Source: Bradyrhizobium australiense
GTDB lineage: Bacteria > Pseudomonadota > Alphaproteobacteria > Rhizobiales > Xanthobacteraceae
Direction of reading: 5' to 3'
Length of the DNA: 64,000 bases
Assembly: GCF_013114825.1 (NCBI RefSeq)
Contig: NZ_JAAVLX010000001.1
Location: forward strand, 372,001-436,000
Below are positions 18,094 through 27,313 of this stretch, piece after piece. Numbering within the stretch: the first letter of the stretch is position 1; each line of letters opens with the position of its first letter. The notes below the pieces were generated by a model that saw only the letters and a program-made list of their open reading frames with translations, ran no database searches and was not told the DNA's origin. A program made the translations under genes and the position numbers.

Positions 18094-19170
18094 ATGGCCG
18101 ATACCATCCAGGAAGTTCTGCAAGCCTTTGCCAAGGGCGAACTCGTCGTCGTCACCGACGATGACGACCGCGAGGGCGAGGGCGATCTGATCGTCGCGGC
18201 CTCGCTCTGTACCGCGGAGAAGATGGCATTCATTATCCGCCATACCTCCGGCATCGTCTGCGCGCCGATCACCACCGACGACGCCAGGCGGCTGCGGCTC
18301 GATCCGATGGTGGCGCATAACGAATCCAATCACACCACCGCCTTTACCGTCTCGATCGACTACAAGCCCGACGGCGGCACCGGCATTTCGGCCGAGGAGC
18401 GCGCCTCCTGCTGCCGAGCGCTCGCCAATCCCAACGCGGGCGCCAACGACTTTGCCCGGCCCGGCCACATCTTCCCGCTGATCGCCCGCGACGGCGGCGT
18501 GCTGCTGCGCTCCGGCCATACCGAGGCTGCAGTCGATCTTTGCAAGCTCTCCGGCCTGCCGCCGGTCGGCGTCATCTCTGAACTGATGAACGACGACGGC
18601 ACCGTGATGAAGGGTGAGCAGGTCGCGCGCTTCGCCGCCGCCCACAAGCTCAAGCACGTCACGATCGCCGACATGATCGCCTACCGCCAGGCGCGCGAGA
18701 AGCTGATCGAACGGGTCGCGACGTTTACGACCGACAGTCCCATCGGCCCGCTGCAGGGCTATGCCTATCGCTCGCCATTCGACGAGATCGCGCACGCCGC
18801 CTTCGTCTATAACGGCATCGGCGACGGCAAGAACGTGCTGACGCGGCTGCACAAGCCCAACATCGTCAAGGATCTCTTCACCGGCCAGGCGCGAATGCAG
18901 ATCGTGCTCGATCATTTCAAGAAGGCTGGCCGCGGCGTGCTGGTGTACCTGCGCGATGGTGCGGCCGGAGTTCCCGTCGAGCCGGTCGGCGAACAGAAAA
19001 CGGCAGAGGCCGATCGCCACCGGCAATGGCGTGAAGTTGGCGTCGGCGCCCAGATCCTGCGCGATCTCGGCATTACCTCGATCGTCAACCTCACGTCCTC
19101 CGTGCACGACTACAAGGGATTATCCGGGTTCGGCATCGAGATTGTCTCCAACGAGAAGTTGGAGGGATAG
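18094..19170 (+). CDS. ribB: 3,4-dihydroxy-2-butanone-4-phosphate synthase with degenerate GCH2 domain (RibBX type, 358 aa)
   Basis: The N-terminal domain makes the four-carbon riboflavin precursor from ribulose 5-phosphate. The acidic metal loop is DDDDREGEGDL (residues 22-32), and RPGHIFPL and GHTEAAVDL complete the site. The C-terminal half (about 210-358) is shaped like GTP cyclohydrolase II but has no zinc cysteines: no Cys is present after about residue 152. Such RibBX hybrids are known in proteobacteria and supply the RibB step only. No FMN riboswitch is seen in the short upstream region. GTP cyclohydrolase II must be encoded elsewhere. Confidence 0.92.
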   Translation: MADTIQEVLQAFAKGELVVVTDDDDREGEGDLIVAASLCTAEKMAFIIRHTSGIVCAPITTDDARRLRLDPMVAHNESNHTTAFTVSIDYKPDGGTGISAEERASCCRALANPNAGANDFARPGHIFPLIARDGGVLLRSGHTEAAVDLCKLSGLPPVGVISELMNDDGTVMKGEQVARFAAAHKLKHVTIADMIAYRQAREKLIERVATFTTDSPIGPLQGYAYRSPFDEIAHAAFVYNGIGDGKNVLTRLHKPNIVKDLFTGQARMQIVLDHFKKAGRGVLVYLRDGAAGVPVEPVGEQKTAEADRHRQWREVGVGAQILRDLGITSIVNLTSSVHDYKGLSGFGIEIVSNEKLEG

Positions 19171-19173
19171 TCG

Positions 19174-19295
19174 TCATTCCGGAATGGTGCGTCAGCACCA
19201 TATCTCGGATGCGCAATTGCGCATCGGGGAATCTCGAGATTCTCGGGGGCGCAAAGGGCGCCCCATAGTTCATGCTTCGCATGCCCCGGAATGAC
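19174..19295. repeat. Palindromic intergenic repeat, family C copy 1
   Basis: Begins TCATTCCGG and ends CCGGAATGA, with nested palindromes GCGCAATTGCGC and GAATCTCGAGATTC. Related copies lie at 21641-21787 and 36446-36527. Confidence 0.85.
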
Positions 19296-19378
19296 ATGGT
19301 GAAACATTTGCGCTTCCGCCGATAGCGCACTATTTTGTCGACAATTTCCAACAGGACAGTGATGCGAAAGGGATTTTC

Positions 19379-20593
19379 ATGAGCGTGCGCCCTCAAACCA
19401 AGGACAAGCCGGATGCGGCTTCCTTCCAGTGGGACGATCCGTTCCTGCTCGACGACCAGCTCACCGAAGATGAGCGCATGATCCGCGATACCGCGCGCGC
19501 CTATGCGCAGGACAAGCTCTTGCCGCGCGTCATCAACGCGTATCTGGAAGAGAAGACCGACCGCGAGATATTCAACGAGATGGGCGAGCTCGGCCTGATC
19601 GGCGTCACGCTGCCGGAAGAATATGGCTGCGCCAACGCGAGCTACGTCGCCTATGGCCTGGTGGCGCGCGAGATCGAGCGGGTCGATTCCGGCTATCGCT
19701 CGATGAACTCGGTGCAGTCGTCGCTGGTGATGTACCCGATCTACGCCTATGGCGATGAGAACCAGCGCAAGAAATACCTGCCCAAGCTTGCCACCGGCGA
19801 GTGGGTCGGCTGCTTCGGCCTGACCGAGCCGGATGCCGGCTCCGATCCTGGCGGCATGAAGACGCGCGCCGAAAAGGTGTCCGACGGCTACCGGCTGACC
19901 GGCAGCAAAATGTGGATTTCCAATGCACCGATCGCCGACGTGTTCGTGGTCTGGGCCAAGTCGGCCGCGCATGACAACCAGATCCGCGGCTTCGTTCTCG
20001 AAAAGGGCATGAAGGGCCTATCGGCGCCGAAGGTCGGCGGCAAGCTCTCCCTGCGCGCCTCGATCACCGGCGAAATCGTGATGGATGGCGTGGTGGTGCC
20101 GGAGAGCGCGTTGCTGCCCAACGTGTCGGGTCTCAAGGGGCCGTTCGGCTGTCTCAACCGCGCCCGCTACGGCATCTCCTGGGGGGCGATGGGCGCTGCC
20201 GAAGACTGCATGCACCGCGCGCGGCAATACACGCTCGACCGCAAGCAGTTCGGCCGGCCGCTCGCGGCAACGCAACTCGTGCAGAAGAAGCTCGCCGACA
20301 TGGAAACCGAAATCGCGCTCGGCCTGCAGGCCTCATTGCGCGTCGGCCGCCTGATGGACGAGGGCAAGATGGCGCCAGAGATGATCTCGATCGTCAAGCG
20401 CAACAATTGCGGCAAGGCGCTCGACATTGCGCGTGTGTCCCGTGACATGCACGGCGGCAACGGCATCCAGATCGAGTACCACGTGATGCGCCACACCGCG
20501 AATTTGGAAACCGTGAACACCTATGAAGGCACCCACGACGTCCACGCCCTGATTCTGGGCCGGGCGATCACGGGGATACAGGCGTTTTCGTAA
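19379..20593 (+). CDS. gcdH: Glutaryl-CoA dehydrogenase (404 aa)
   Basis: FAD enzyme that oxidises and decarboxylates glutaryl-CoA to crotonyl-CoA in lysine, tryptophan and aromatic breakdown. GcdH-type motifs are present: [51 protein letters not shown], and the catalytic base Glu383 in [15 protein letters not shown]. Length and alignment of motifs are as in known GcdH. It stands alone with family C and A repeats on either side; a weak purine stretch precedes the ATG at 19379. Confidence 0.95.
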   Translation: MSVRPQTKDKPDAASFQWDDPFLLDDQLTEDERMIRDTARAYAQDKLLPRVINAYLEEKTDREIFNEMGELGLIGVTLPEEYGCANASYVAYGLVAREIERVDSGYRSMNSVQSSLVMYPIYAYGDENQRKKYLPKLATGEWVGCFGLTEPDAGSDPGGMKTRAEKVSDGYRLTGSKMWISNAPIADVFVVWAKSAAHDNQIRGFVLEKGMKGLSAPKVGGKLSLRASITGEIVMDGVVVPESALLPNVSGLKGPFGCLNRARYGISWGAMGAAEDCMHRARQYTLDRKQFGRPLAATQLVQKKLADMETEIALGLQASLRVGRLMDEGKMAPEMISIVKRNNCGKALDIARVSRDMHGGNGIQIEYHVMRHTANLETVNTYEGTHDVHALILGRAITGIQAFS

Positions 20594-20603
20594 GCCGCAC
20601 GTC

Positions 20604-20688
20604 GTGGGATGGGTAGAGGGAAGCGAAACCCATCCTATCACCCACCATGCGTTGCGTGATGGGTTTCGCTGCGCTCTACCCATCCTAC
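20604..20688. repeat. Palindromic intergenic repeat, family A copy 2
   Basis: Arms GTGGGATGGGTAGAG...GAAACCCATC and GATGGGTTTCGC...CTACCCATCCTAC form a doublet of inverted hairpins downstream of gcdH. Confidence 0.88.
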
Positions 20689-20713
20689 AAGACCGGATCC
20701 CGGGCAGCTGGCA

Positions 20714-21634
20714 ATGGCCGACAACGACGACATCCCATTCAACCGCGACTTTCCGCTGAAGCCGGGCGTGGTCGATGAAGCCCGCCCCGGCGTGCGGCGC
20801 GTTCTCTGCAACAACCCGAGCCCGTTCACCTTCACCGGCACGGTCAGCTACATCGTCGGCCAAGGCAATGTCGCGATCATCGATCCCGGACCGGATGATG
20901 AAGCACATGCTAAAGCGCTGCTCGATGCTGTGCGCGGCGAGACGGTGACGCATATTCTCGTCACCCACACCCACCGCGATCATTCGCCGAACACCGCGCG
21001 GATCACGGCCGCCACCGGCGCGCCGGTTTATGCCGAGGGGCCGCACCGCGCCTCGCGGCCGCGTTTCGAGAGCGAGAAGCACAGTCCGGAATCCGGCGCC
21101 GACCGCGATTTCAGACCCGATATCCAAGTGAAGAACGGCGACGTCATCGAAGGGCAGGGCTGGGCACTGGAGGCGGTCGCAACCCCAGGCCACACCGCCA
21201 ATCATCTGGCGTTCGCGTGGCCCGAGCGAAAGATCAATTTCGTCGGCGACCACGTGATGGGCTGGTCAACCTCGATCGTGGCGCCCCCGGACGGCTCGAT
21301 GATCGACTACATGGCCTCGCTGGCGCGGCTGGAAGCCCGTGAGGAGGATCTGTACTTCTCGGGCCACGGGCCGGAAATTCCGGAAGGGCCGCGTTACGTC
21401 CGCTTCCTGACGCGCCACCGCCAGGCACGCGAGGCCTCGATCCTGCATCGCCTTGCCAAGGGCGAGGCCGACATCCCGACCCTGGTGCGCGCGATCTATA
21501 TCGGCATCGATCCCCGGCTGACCAACGCCGCGGGCTTTTCCGTGCTGGCGCATCTGGAAGACCTGGTCGCCCGCGGCATCGTCGCCACCGACAGCGATCC
21601 GGTGATCGGCGGGACGTACAGGTTGGCGAGTTAG
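20714..21634 (+). CDS. MBL-fold metallo-hydrolase, LACTB2-like (306 aa)
   Basis: Metallo-beta-lactamase fold. The metal signature is HTHRDHS (about residues 81-87), followed by ATPGHTANHLAF, GDHVMGWSTSIV and the final GHGPEIPEGP. The C-terminal helical part (about 220-306) resembles the winged-helix tail of LACTB2/RNase-like hydrolases. The substrate is unknown (thioester or nucleic acid are both known in the family). It follows gcdH by about 120 bases with a repeat between, so co-transcription is uncertain. Confidence 0.88.
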   Translation: MADNDDIPFNRDFPLKPGVVDEARPGVRRVLCNNPSPFTFTGTVSYIVGQGNVAIIDPGPDDEAHAKALLDAVRGETVTHILVTHTHRDHSPNTARITAATGAPVYAEGPHRASRPRFESEKHSPESGADRDFRPDIQVKNGDVIEGQGWALEAVATPGHTANHLAFAWPERKINFVGDHVMGWSTSIVAPPDGSMIDYMASLARLEAREEDLYFSGHGPEIPEGPRYVRFLTRHRQAREASILHRLAKGEADIPTLVRAIYIGIDPRLTNAAGFSVLAHLEDLVARGIVATDSDPVIGGTYRLAS

Positions 21635-21640
21635 GGGCGC

Positions 21641-21787
21641 CGTCATTCCGGGGCATCGCGCAGCGATGAACTATGATACGCAATTGCGTACCTGAGAATC
21701 TCGCTAGGTGTTCTTGTCCCTCACTTCGAGATCCTCAGGTGCGCAATTGCGCACCATAGTTCGCGCTTAGCGCGCCTCGGGATGACA
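21641..21787. repeat. Palindromic intergenic repeat, family C copy 2
   Basis: Ends CGTCATTCCGGGGC and CCTCGGGATGAC with internal ACGCAATTGCGT and GCGCAATTGCGC palindromes and a loop of about 40 bases. It lies between convergent genes and may act as a bidirectional terminator. Confidence 0.82.
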
Positions 21788-21795
21788 CTGACGCG

Positions 21796-22644
21796 TCACT
21801 TCTTCACGTTCTTTGCCTGCGTCTTGGCCGGCGTCTGCGGCTTTTTCGGCGCCGCCGGTTTGGCGTCGACGGCCGCGTTGATGTCCTCGATCAGCTTACT
21901 GACGCGGGCGGCGTTGCTGCCGAGATCGCTTTCGAAATAGCGCGAGGAGGAGCGGATATCGACGCGCGATTCCTCGCCGTCGGGCGTGATGCGGATCGAG
22001 ATGTCCTCGCGGAATCCCATGATCGGCGTCCGCGCCACCGCCTCGATGCGGCCGATGCGGCGCGGCGGCTGCGGCGGCCGTTCGTCGATCACGAGCCATT
22101 TGCGCTTGTTGACCAGCGCCAGCGTCACTTCGTAGGCCCGCTGCGGCGGCACTTCGAGCTCCACGGTCTCGATGTCGGGGTAGGCGATGCGCTGCTGTTC
22201 GGCCGAATAGAGTCCGGCATAGACGGCGGAGTTGGCGCCTTCGCCGCTGCGCAGCCGCGCCAGTGCCTCGAAGCGCGGCGGATCGATCGGATCGGTGGTG
22301 ATGTCGTGGATCGGCGGCAGCTTGCGGTATTGCAGGGCAAGGTAGGCCGGATAGGCGAGCAGGAGGGCGTTCATCAGGAACGCCAGCAGGATCCGGCCCA
22401 TGCCGCGCGAACCGGTTTGCCAGATCGAGGCAAAGGCGGCGAGGCCGACCAGGATCGAAAGTACGGCCAAACCGAGCGCGCCGAAGAAGGTCGCGAGCGC
22501 CGGTTTCACCTCCAGAAACCCGAAGCGCACGATGATGATCGACACCACCACTGCGACCACGGCGAAGATGGCCAGGTTGCGCGACCAGGTGGCGAGGCTG
22601 GACACGGGCTCCGACTGGTAGGGAGCGGAAAACCTTCGGGCCAT
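21796..22644 (-). CDS. DUF1499 domain membrane protein (282 aa)
   Basis: The start at 22644 is preferred because the protein then begins shortly before the first of three helices (about residues 19-40, 52-72 and 85-105); the longer frame to 22767 adds an arginine-rich leader unlike the family. The soluble C-terminal half carries DUF1499 features as I recall them: QRIAYPDIETVELEVPP, RTPIMGFREDISIRI and SSSRYFESDLGSNAARV. A Lys/Ala/Pro-rich tail closes it. The function is unknown; the domain is membrane-proximal and shares strands with lipid-binding folds. Confidence 0.8.
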   Translation of the reverse strand: MARRFSAPYQSEPVSSLATWSRNLAIFAVVAVVVSIIIVRFGFLEVKPALATFFGALGLAVLSILVGLAAFASIWQTGSRGMGRILLAFLMNALLLAYPAYLALQYRKLPPIHDITTDPIDPPRFEALARLRSGEGANSAVYAGLYSAEQQRIAYPDIETVELEVPPQRAYEVTLALVNKRKWLVIDERPPQPPRRIGRIEAVARTPIMGFREDISIRITPDGEESRVDIRSSSRYFESDLGSNAARVSKLIEDINAAVDAKPAAPKKPQTPAKTQAKNVKK

Positions 22645-23108
22645 CGGTGAATCTGCCGGGTTTTGAAATCTGTCTGGCCGCCGGTAGGGCCGGGCTGCAA
22701 ACTCGCAAGCTTGAGACCACGGCGCGGCGCGAATTTCAAGGTTTGCAGGCGATACTAATCGGGGCAATGCGTCGCGCGGTGCAACCTCACGGGTTAACTA
22801 TCCCCGTAAATTGATTATTAGTTGTAGATTGAAGTTGGTCCAATTTTCGTCTACCTCTCGCCGCTGGGTTGTCGTATTTGCCGTAACACGGGACTGTCCT
22901 GCACGGGACGCCGGCGAACGCCAGCCAAAGGGGAAACGGCGGGCGTCAGCCGGAAGCGCTGCAGGATGATCTCAACTCCTGGTCCTTGTTGCCGGGCGGA
23001 GCCGCAAAAAAATTGCGGTTGCGCCCCCGGAGTTCTAGGATCGCATAGGGCGCAATCGGCATACGTCCGCGGGGCTGGCGGAAGGCCCCATGAGGGCGAG
23101 TGTTCAGT
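22645..23108. other. Intergenic region, divergent
   Basis: Between the DUF1499 and Sel1-like genes. A locally AT-rich stretch at 22800-22850 is the best place for promoters, but I see no convincing -35/-10 pair, RNA gene or repeat. Confidence 0.4.
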
Positions 23109-24323
23109 ATGAGTGATACAAAGCACGAAGGATATGTCGGCCCGAACGATCCGGCATATTATGCGCCGCGTGAGCTGAGGGAACGGACGAGCAGCGATCA
23201 ACCGGGCACGATGCTCATGCAGAACGACGATGGTTGGCGTCCGCGAATGCCGACGGAAGTACCGCCCTTGCAGCCCTTCAGCAAGCCGCCACGCCGCCAG
23301 GATTCCGAAATGTTCACCAAAGCCGTGGCCCAAGCCATGCAGGAGGCGCGGGAGACCGCGCCCGTCGAAGCGCCATCCGTGCTCCGCGACCTGTCGGGAC
23401 GCCGTGCGCTGCTTCAGCAGGTCATCCGTTTCTCGATCGCGGTGGCGATTGCGGCGAGCATCGCGATGCTCCTCGTCATGGCCATTCCGTCGTCGCAGCG
23501 CCCCGGAAACCAGGATAACGCGTCGCTTTCGGCTGCCTGGCAATCGGTGAAATCATCGGTCCTTCCGGTGCCGCAGCCGCAACCGGCGAGGCGTACGGCG
23601 ACCTTGGCCGTGCAGGACGGCACCGGGTTTGCCAACGATCCTGTGCCGCTCGGAATTCATGTCGGCGCTCCGCCGCCTGACGCGTTCGTATCCATCAATG
23701 GACTGACTGCCGGCGCACGGCTGACGTCTGGCAAGCGTGTCGGTCCGAGCGAGTGGCGCGTGCCGGCAACGGAGATTTCAGGCGTTTCGGTCATTCCGCC
23801 GGACGGCTTCACCGGCCAGATGCTGGTGACGGCGGAACTGCGTGACGGTAATGGCGTGGCGCTTACCGGCACCTCCACGCGGCTGACTTGGACGCCTGTG
23901 CCGACTGCCGCTCCGCCGCTGGTTGCCGCGCCAGCCCCGGTGGCTGCAGCGCCGGTCGCCGCACCGCCGCCGCCGGTAGCCGTGGCCGCAGCCGTGCCGG
24001 TGCCAGCCGCGCCGCGGCAGGCGGAGGTCGTACGCAGCCTCGATCCGAAGGAAATCGCTGCCCTGATCAAACGCGGACAGGACCTGCTCGCCGCCGGCGA
24101 CGTGCAGTCGGCGCGGTTGTTGCTGATGCGCGGAGCGGAAGCGCGGGATGCGCGCGCGGCGCTGCTCGTCGGCACCACCTACGATCCGGCGCGGCTCAGG
24201 CAAATGGGCGCCGATGGCCCGCTGGCGGACGTCGCGCAGGCCCGCACCTGGTATCAGCGGGCAAAGGAATGGGGCGAACCCGACGCGCAGCGACAGCTCG
24301 ACGCGCTGGCGCTCTCGCGCTGA
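23109..24323 (+). CDS. Membrane-anchored protein with C-terminal Sel1-like region (404 aa)
   Basis: Cytoplasmic N-terminus of about 105 residues, one transmembrane helix at about 106-130 (FSIAVAIAASIAMLLVMAIP), and an extracytoplasmic beta-type segment (TLAVQDGTGFANDPVPLGI). A Pro/Ala/Val linker (about 270-310) leads to a helical C-terminus with Sel1-like repeats (GQDLLAAGDVQSARLLLMRG, ARTWYQRAKEWGEPDAQRQL). The function is not known. The start ATG at 23109 is preferred to the GTG at 23100. A strong terminator follows. Confidence 0.75.
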   Translation: MSDTKHEGYVGPNDPAYYAPRELRERTSSDQPGTMLMQNDDGWRPRMPTEVPPLQPFSKPPRRQDSEMFTKAVAQAMQEARETAPVEAPSVLRDLSGRRALLQQVIRFSIAVAIAASIAMLLVMAIPSSQRPGNQDNASLSAAWQSVKSSVLPVPQPQPARRTATLAVQDGTGFANDPVPLGIHVGAPPPDAFVSINGLTAGARLTSGKRVGPSEWRVPATEISGVSVIPPDGFTGQMLVTAELRDGNGVALTGTSTRLTWTPVPTAAPPLVAAPAPVAAAPVAAPPPPVAVAAAVPVPAAPRQAEVVRSLDPKEIAALIKRGQDLLAAGDVQSARLLLMRGAEARDARAALLVGTTYDPARLRQMGADGPLADVAQARTWYQRAKEWGEPDAQRQLDALALSR

Positions 24324-24370
24324 TCTTGAACCGGCGTGTTGCACGCGCCGCTTGAGCAAGACTTTTCAGG

Positions 24371-24409
24371 AAAAGGCCGCCTCCCGCTTTGCCGGAAGGC
24401 GGCCTTTTT
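24371..24409. terminator. Bidirectional Rho-independent terminator
   Basis: AAAAGGCCGCCT and AGGCGGCCTTTTT form a 12-base-pair stem with a 14-base loop between convergent genes. T-runs exist on both strands. Confidence 0.9.
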
Positions 24410-24430
24410 GAATCGAGCGCGGGCTTCGCG

Positions 24431-26059
24431 TCACGCCGCTGCGTTCGGGAAGCGGTAGCTTTTGAACTGCTCGCGCAGGGCGGTCTTCAGGATCTTGCCG
24501 GTCGCGGTGTGCGGGATGCCGTCGACGAAGACGACGTCATCGGGCATCCACCATTTCGCGATCTTGCCATCCATGAATTTCAGGATGTCCTCGCGGCTCG
24601 CCTGCTGGCCGGCCTTGAGTTGGACGATCAGCAGCGGACGTTCATCCCATTTGGGATGGTAGACGCCGATCACGGCTGCCTCCGCGACCGCCGGATGGCC
24701 GACCGCGAGGTTTTCGAGGTCGATCGACGAGATCCATTCGCCGCCGGACTTGATGACGTCCTTGGAGCGGTCGGTGATCCGCATGTAGCCGTGCTGGTCG
24801 ATGGTGGCGACGTCGCCGGTGTCGAAATAGCCTTCGTCGTCGAGGATGTCGCTATCGACCTTGAAATAGGCCTTGGCGACCGCGGGCCCGCTCACCTTGA
24901 GGCGGCCGAAGGTCTTGCCGTCCCACGGCAGTTCCTTGCCCGCATCGTCGGTGATCTTCATCTCGACGCCAAACGGCGGGTAGCCCTGGGTCTGCAGGAT
25001 GTCGAGGCGCTCCTCGCCGGTGAGTTCGGCAAACGGCGGCTTCAGCGCGGCCACGGTGCCGATCGGGCTCATCTCGGTCATGCCCCAGGCGTGGCGTACG
25101 CGCACGCCCATATCGACGAACGACTTGATCATCGATCGCGGCATCGCCGAGCCGCCGCACACCACGCTCTTCAGGTGGGGTAGTTTCAGATTGTTGGCCG
25201 ACATGTGGTTCAGCAGCATCAGCCACACCGTCGGCACGCCGGCGGTGTGCGTGACCTTCTCGGTGTCGAGAAGTTCATAGACCGAAGCACCATCGAGCTT
25301 GGCGCCGGGCATCACGAGCTTGGTGCCCATCGAGGGCGCGGAGAACGCGATGCCCCAGCTATTGGCATGGAACAACGGCACCACCGGCAGCATTGTCTCG
25401 GCGGCGCTGGTGCCGAGAGCGTCGACATTGTTGGCCATCAGCCCGTGCAGCACGTTGGAGCGATGCGAATACAACACGCCTTTGGGATCGCCCGTGGTGC
25501 CCGAGGTGTAGCACATCGCGGCCGCGGTATTCTCGTCAAAGTCCTTCCATTTGAACTTGCCGTCCACTTCCGCGATCCAATCCTCATAGGCGACCGCGTT
25601 CTTCAGCGTCGTCTGCGGCATATGCGCCTTGTCGGTCAGCACGATATAGCGCTCGACGCTCGGCAGGTTGGCCGCGATCTTTTCCAGGATCGGCACGAAG
25701 GTGATATCGGTCATCACCATGCGGTCCTGCGCATGGTTGATGATCCAGGCGATTTGGTCGGGGAACAGCCGCGGATTGACGGTGTGGCAGATCGCGCCGA
25801 TTCCCATGATGCCGTACCAGCATTCGAGATGGCGCCAGGTATTCCAGGCAATGGTAGCGACGCGGTCACCGAGCTTGATGCCGTCGCGGTCGAGCCGTTG
25901 CGATACTTTCAGCGCGCGTGCATGAATTTCGGCGTAATTGGTGCGATGAATGGGACCTTCGATCGATCGCGTGACGACTTCTTGCGTGCCGTGATACTTC
26001 GCCGCGTGTTCGATAATCCGATGGCAAAGCAAAGGCCAATCTTGCATCAATCCGAGCAT
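24431..26059 (-). CDS. Acyl-CoA ligase, long-chain / DmdB-like (542 aa)
   Basis: ANL-superfamily enzyme making acyl-CoA from acid, ATP and CoA. P-loop [16 protein letters not shown] near residue 180, [39 protein letters not shown] and the catalytic Lys in [12 protein letters not shown] are all present. Size and motif spelling resemble the 3-(methylthio)propionyl-CoA/medium-chain ligases often named DmdB. The start at 26059 is supported by GGAGG nine bases upstream, not the earlier codon at 26095. A DmdC-like dehydrogenase lies far away at 58-60 kb. Confidence 0.9.
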   Translation of the reverse strand: MLGLMQDWPLLCHRIIEHAAKYHGTQEVVTRSIEGPIHRTNYAEIHARALKVSQRLDRDGIKLGDRVATIAWNTWRHLECWYGIMGIGAICHTVNPRLFPDQIAWIINHAQDRMVMTDITFVPILEKIAANLPSVERYIVLTDKAHMPQTTLKNAVAYEDWIAEVDGKFKWKDFDENTAAAMCYTSGTTGDPKGVLYSHRSNVLHGLMANNVDALGTSAAETMLPVVPLFHANSWGIAFSAPSMGTKLVMPGAKLDGASVYELLDTEKVTHTAGVPTVWLMLLNHMSANNLKLPHLKSVVCGGSAMPRSMIKSFVDMGVRVRHAWGMTEMSPIGTVAALKPPFAELTGEERLDILQTQGYPPFGVEMKITDDAGKELPWDGKTFGRLKVSGPAVAKAYFKVDSDILDDEGYFDTGDVATIDQHGYMRITDRSKDVIKSGGEWISSIDLENLAVGHPAVAEAAVIGVYHPKWDERPLLIVQLKAGQQASREDILKFMDGKIAKWWMPDDVVFVDGIPHTATGKILKTALREQFKSYRFPNAAA

Positions 26060-26136
26060 ACGCACTTTCCTCCGATGGTTTGTTTGTTGCCGCACGATCC
26101 GCCGACTGGATCGGCGGGTGGGTTCATGGAATTGAC

Positions 26137-27285
26137 ATGAACTTTACCGTGCGGAAAGCAAGCCGAAAATGGGCTACTGGCGCCATTGGCCGCATCGAAC
26201 CGGCAATGGTTACCGCTGCCGCAGTGGCGCTCCTGCTTGGCATGCCGACCGGGCCGGCCATCGCGGCGAAAACGTCTCGCTCGGCGCCGTGGGCAGACCT
26301 GTTCAGGGATGCTTCTCCAAGGCCGCGGGCGACGGCACGCCGGACGGCTGTGCCGCTGCCGAAGCCACGCCCGGCCGATGCTCCGTCAGCCGGGCGCGAC
26401 AAGCCGGACAAGGAGCAACAGGCGTCTCCCCCGAACGGCAAGCCCAGTGAGCAGGCTGAGCCCGCACCGCAGCCCACCCCACAACCATCCGCCTGCCGGC
26501 TGGCGCTCACCGAGGCCATCGCGATTGCGCCCTCGATTCCCAATATTCGCGGGGCCGGCGGCTGCGGGGGCGAGGATCTGGTGCGGCTGGAGGCGATCGT
26601 GCTGCCGGACAAGCGGCAGGTTTCGGTGAAGCCGGCGGCGATCCTGCGTTGTACCATGGCGTCCGCGATCGCCGACTGGATCCGCAACGACATCGCGCCG
26701 CTGGCGGAGCGCCTCGGCACCACCGTCTCCGATCTCGACAATTTCGATTCGTTCCAATGCCGCGGCCGCAACCGCATCGTCGGCGCGCAGCTCTCCGAAC
26801 ATGGCCGCGCCAACGCGCTCGACGTTCGCGCCTTCAACCTCGCTAATGGCCGCACGATTTCGCTGACCGATCGCACCGTGCCGCGGGAATTGCGCGAGAC
26901 CGTGCTGCATTCCGTCTGCGCGCGGTTCTCGACGGTGCTGGGTCCGGGCTCGGACTGGTACCACGAGGATCATATCCATCTCGACCTGATGGAACGGCGC
27001 AACAATTACCGGATCTGTCAGTGGGATGTGTGGGATCCGCTGCCGCAGACAGCGCCGCTATTACCGGCCGAACGGCCCGGGGAGGCGCCGCCGCGCGAGG
27101 TCGCCGCCAAGCCCGACGACGCCAAGTCTGACGCGAACAAGTCTGATGCGAACAAGTCTGACGCGAAACCCGATGCTGCCAAGCCGGATGCTGAAGAATC
27201 GAATGCCGCGAAACCGGATAAGGCCGAGCCGCCGCGCGAGGAGAAGTCCGCAACAAAAAAGCGCCGGAAAAACCGGCGCTCTTGA
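26137..27285 (+). CDS. Extensin-like C-terminal domain protein, putative M15-fold peptidase (382 aa)
   Basis: Signal or anchor helix at about residues 23-43, a Pro-rich linker to about 125, then the extensin-like C-terminal domain. Metal-site signatures like those of D,D-peptidases are visible: LSEHGRANALDVRAF (H-x6-D) and YHEDHIHLDL. Conserved cysteines flank the domain. The last 60 residues are low-complexity KSDAN/KPDA repeats ending KKRRKNRRS; three 15-base units lie at 27124-27168. Likely periplasmic peptidoglycan remodelling. The last codons overlap a terminator hairpin that serves the opposite gene. Confidence 0.85.
   Translation: MNFTVRKASRKWATGAIGRIEPAMVTAAAVALLLGMPTGPAIAAKTSRSAPWADLFRDASPRPRATARRTAVPLPKPRPADAPSAGRDKPDKEQQASPPNGKPSEQAEPAPQPTPQPSACRLALTEAIAIAPSIPNIRGAGGCGGEDLVRLEAIVLPDKRQVSVKPAAILRCTMASAIADWIRNDIAPLAERLGTTVSDLDNFDSFQCRGRNRIVGAQLSEHGRANALDVRAFNLANGRTISLTDRTVPRELRETVLHSVCARFSTVLGPGSDWYHEDHIHLDLMERRNNYRICQWDVWDPLPQTAPLLPAERPGEAPPREVAAKPDDAKSDANKSDANKSDAKPDAAKPDAEESNAAKPDKAEPPREEKSATKKRRKNRRS
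27124..27168 (+). repeat. Three near-perfect 15-base tandem units in the extensin-like gene tail
   Basis: Unit AAGTCTGACGCGAAC, three copies with single changes, encoding KSDAN. It is in frame, so copy-number change would keep the protein open. Confidence 0.88.
27257..27282 (-). terminator. Intrinsic terminator for the L,D-transpeptidase, inside the opposing gene's 3' end
   Basis: Stem AGCGCCGG / CCGGCGCT with a five-base loop. Read leftward it is followed by TTTTTTGTTG, a good U-tract. It sits within the last codons of the extensin-like gene, 34 bases past the transpeptidase stop. Confidence 0.8.
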
Positions 27286-27313
27286 TCTTCAATTACGGTC
27301 TGGCCGATGCCGG

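Noticed and set aside
17503..19107. Long minus-strand open frame opposite the antiporter and ribB genes
   Set aside because: It arises from high-GC codon bias; no family motif or ribosome site, and both plus-strand genes are certain.
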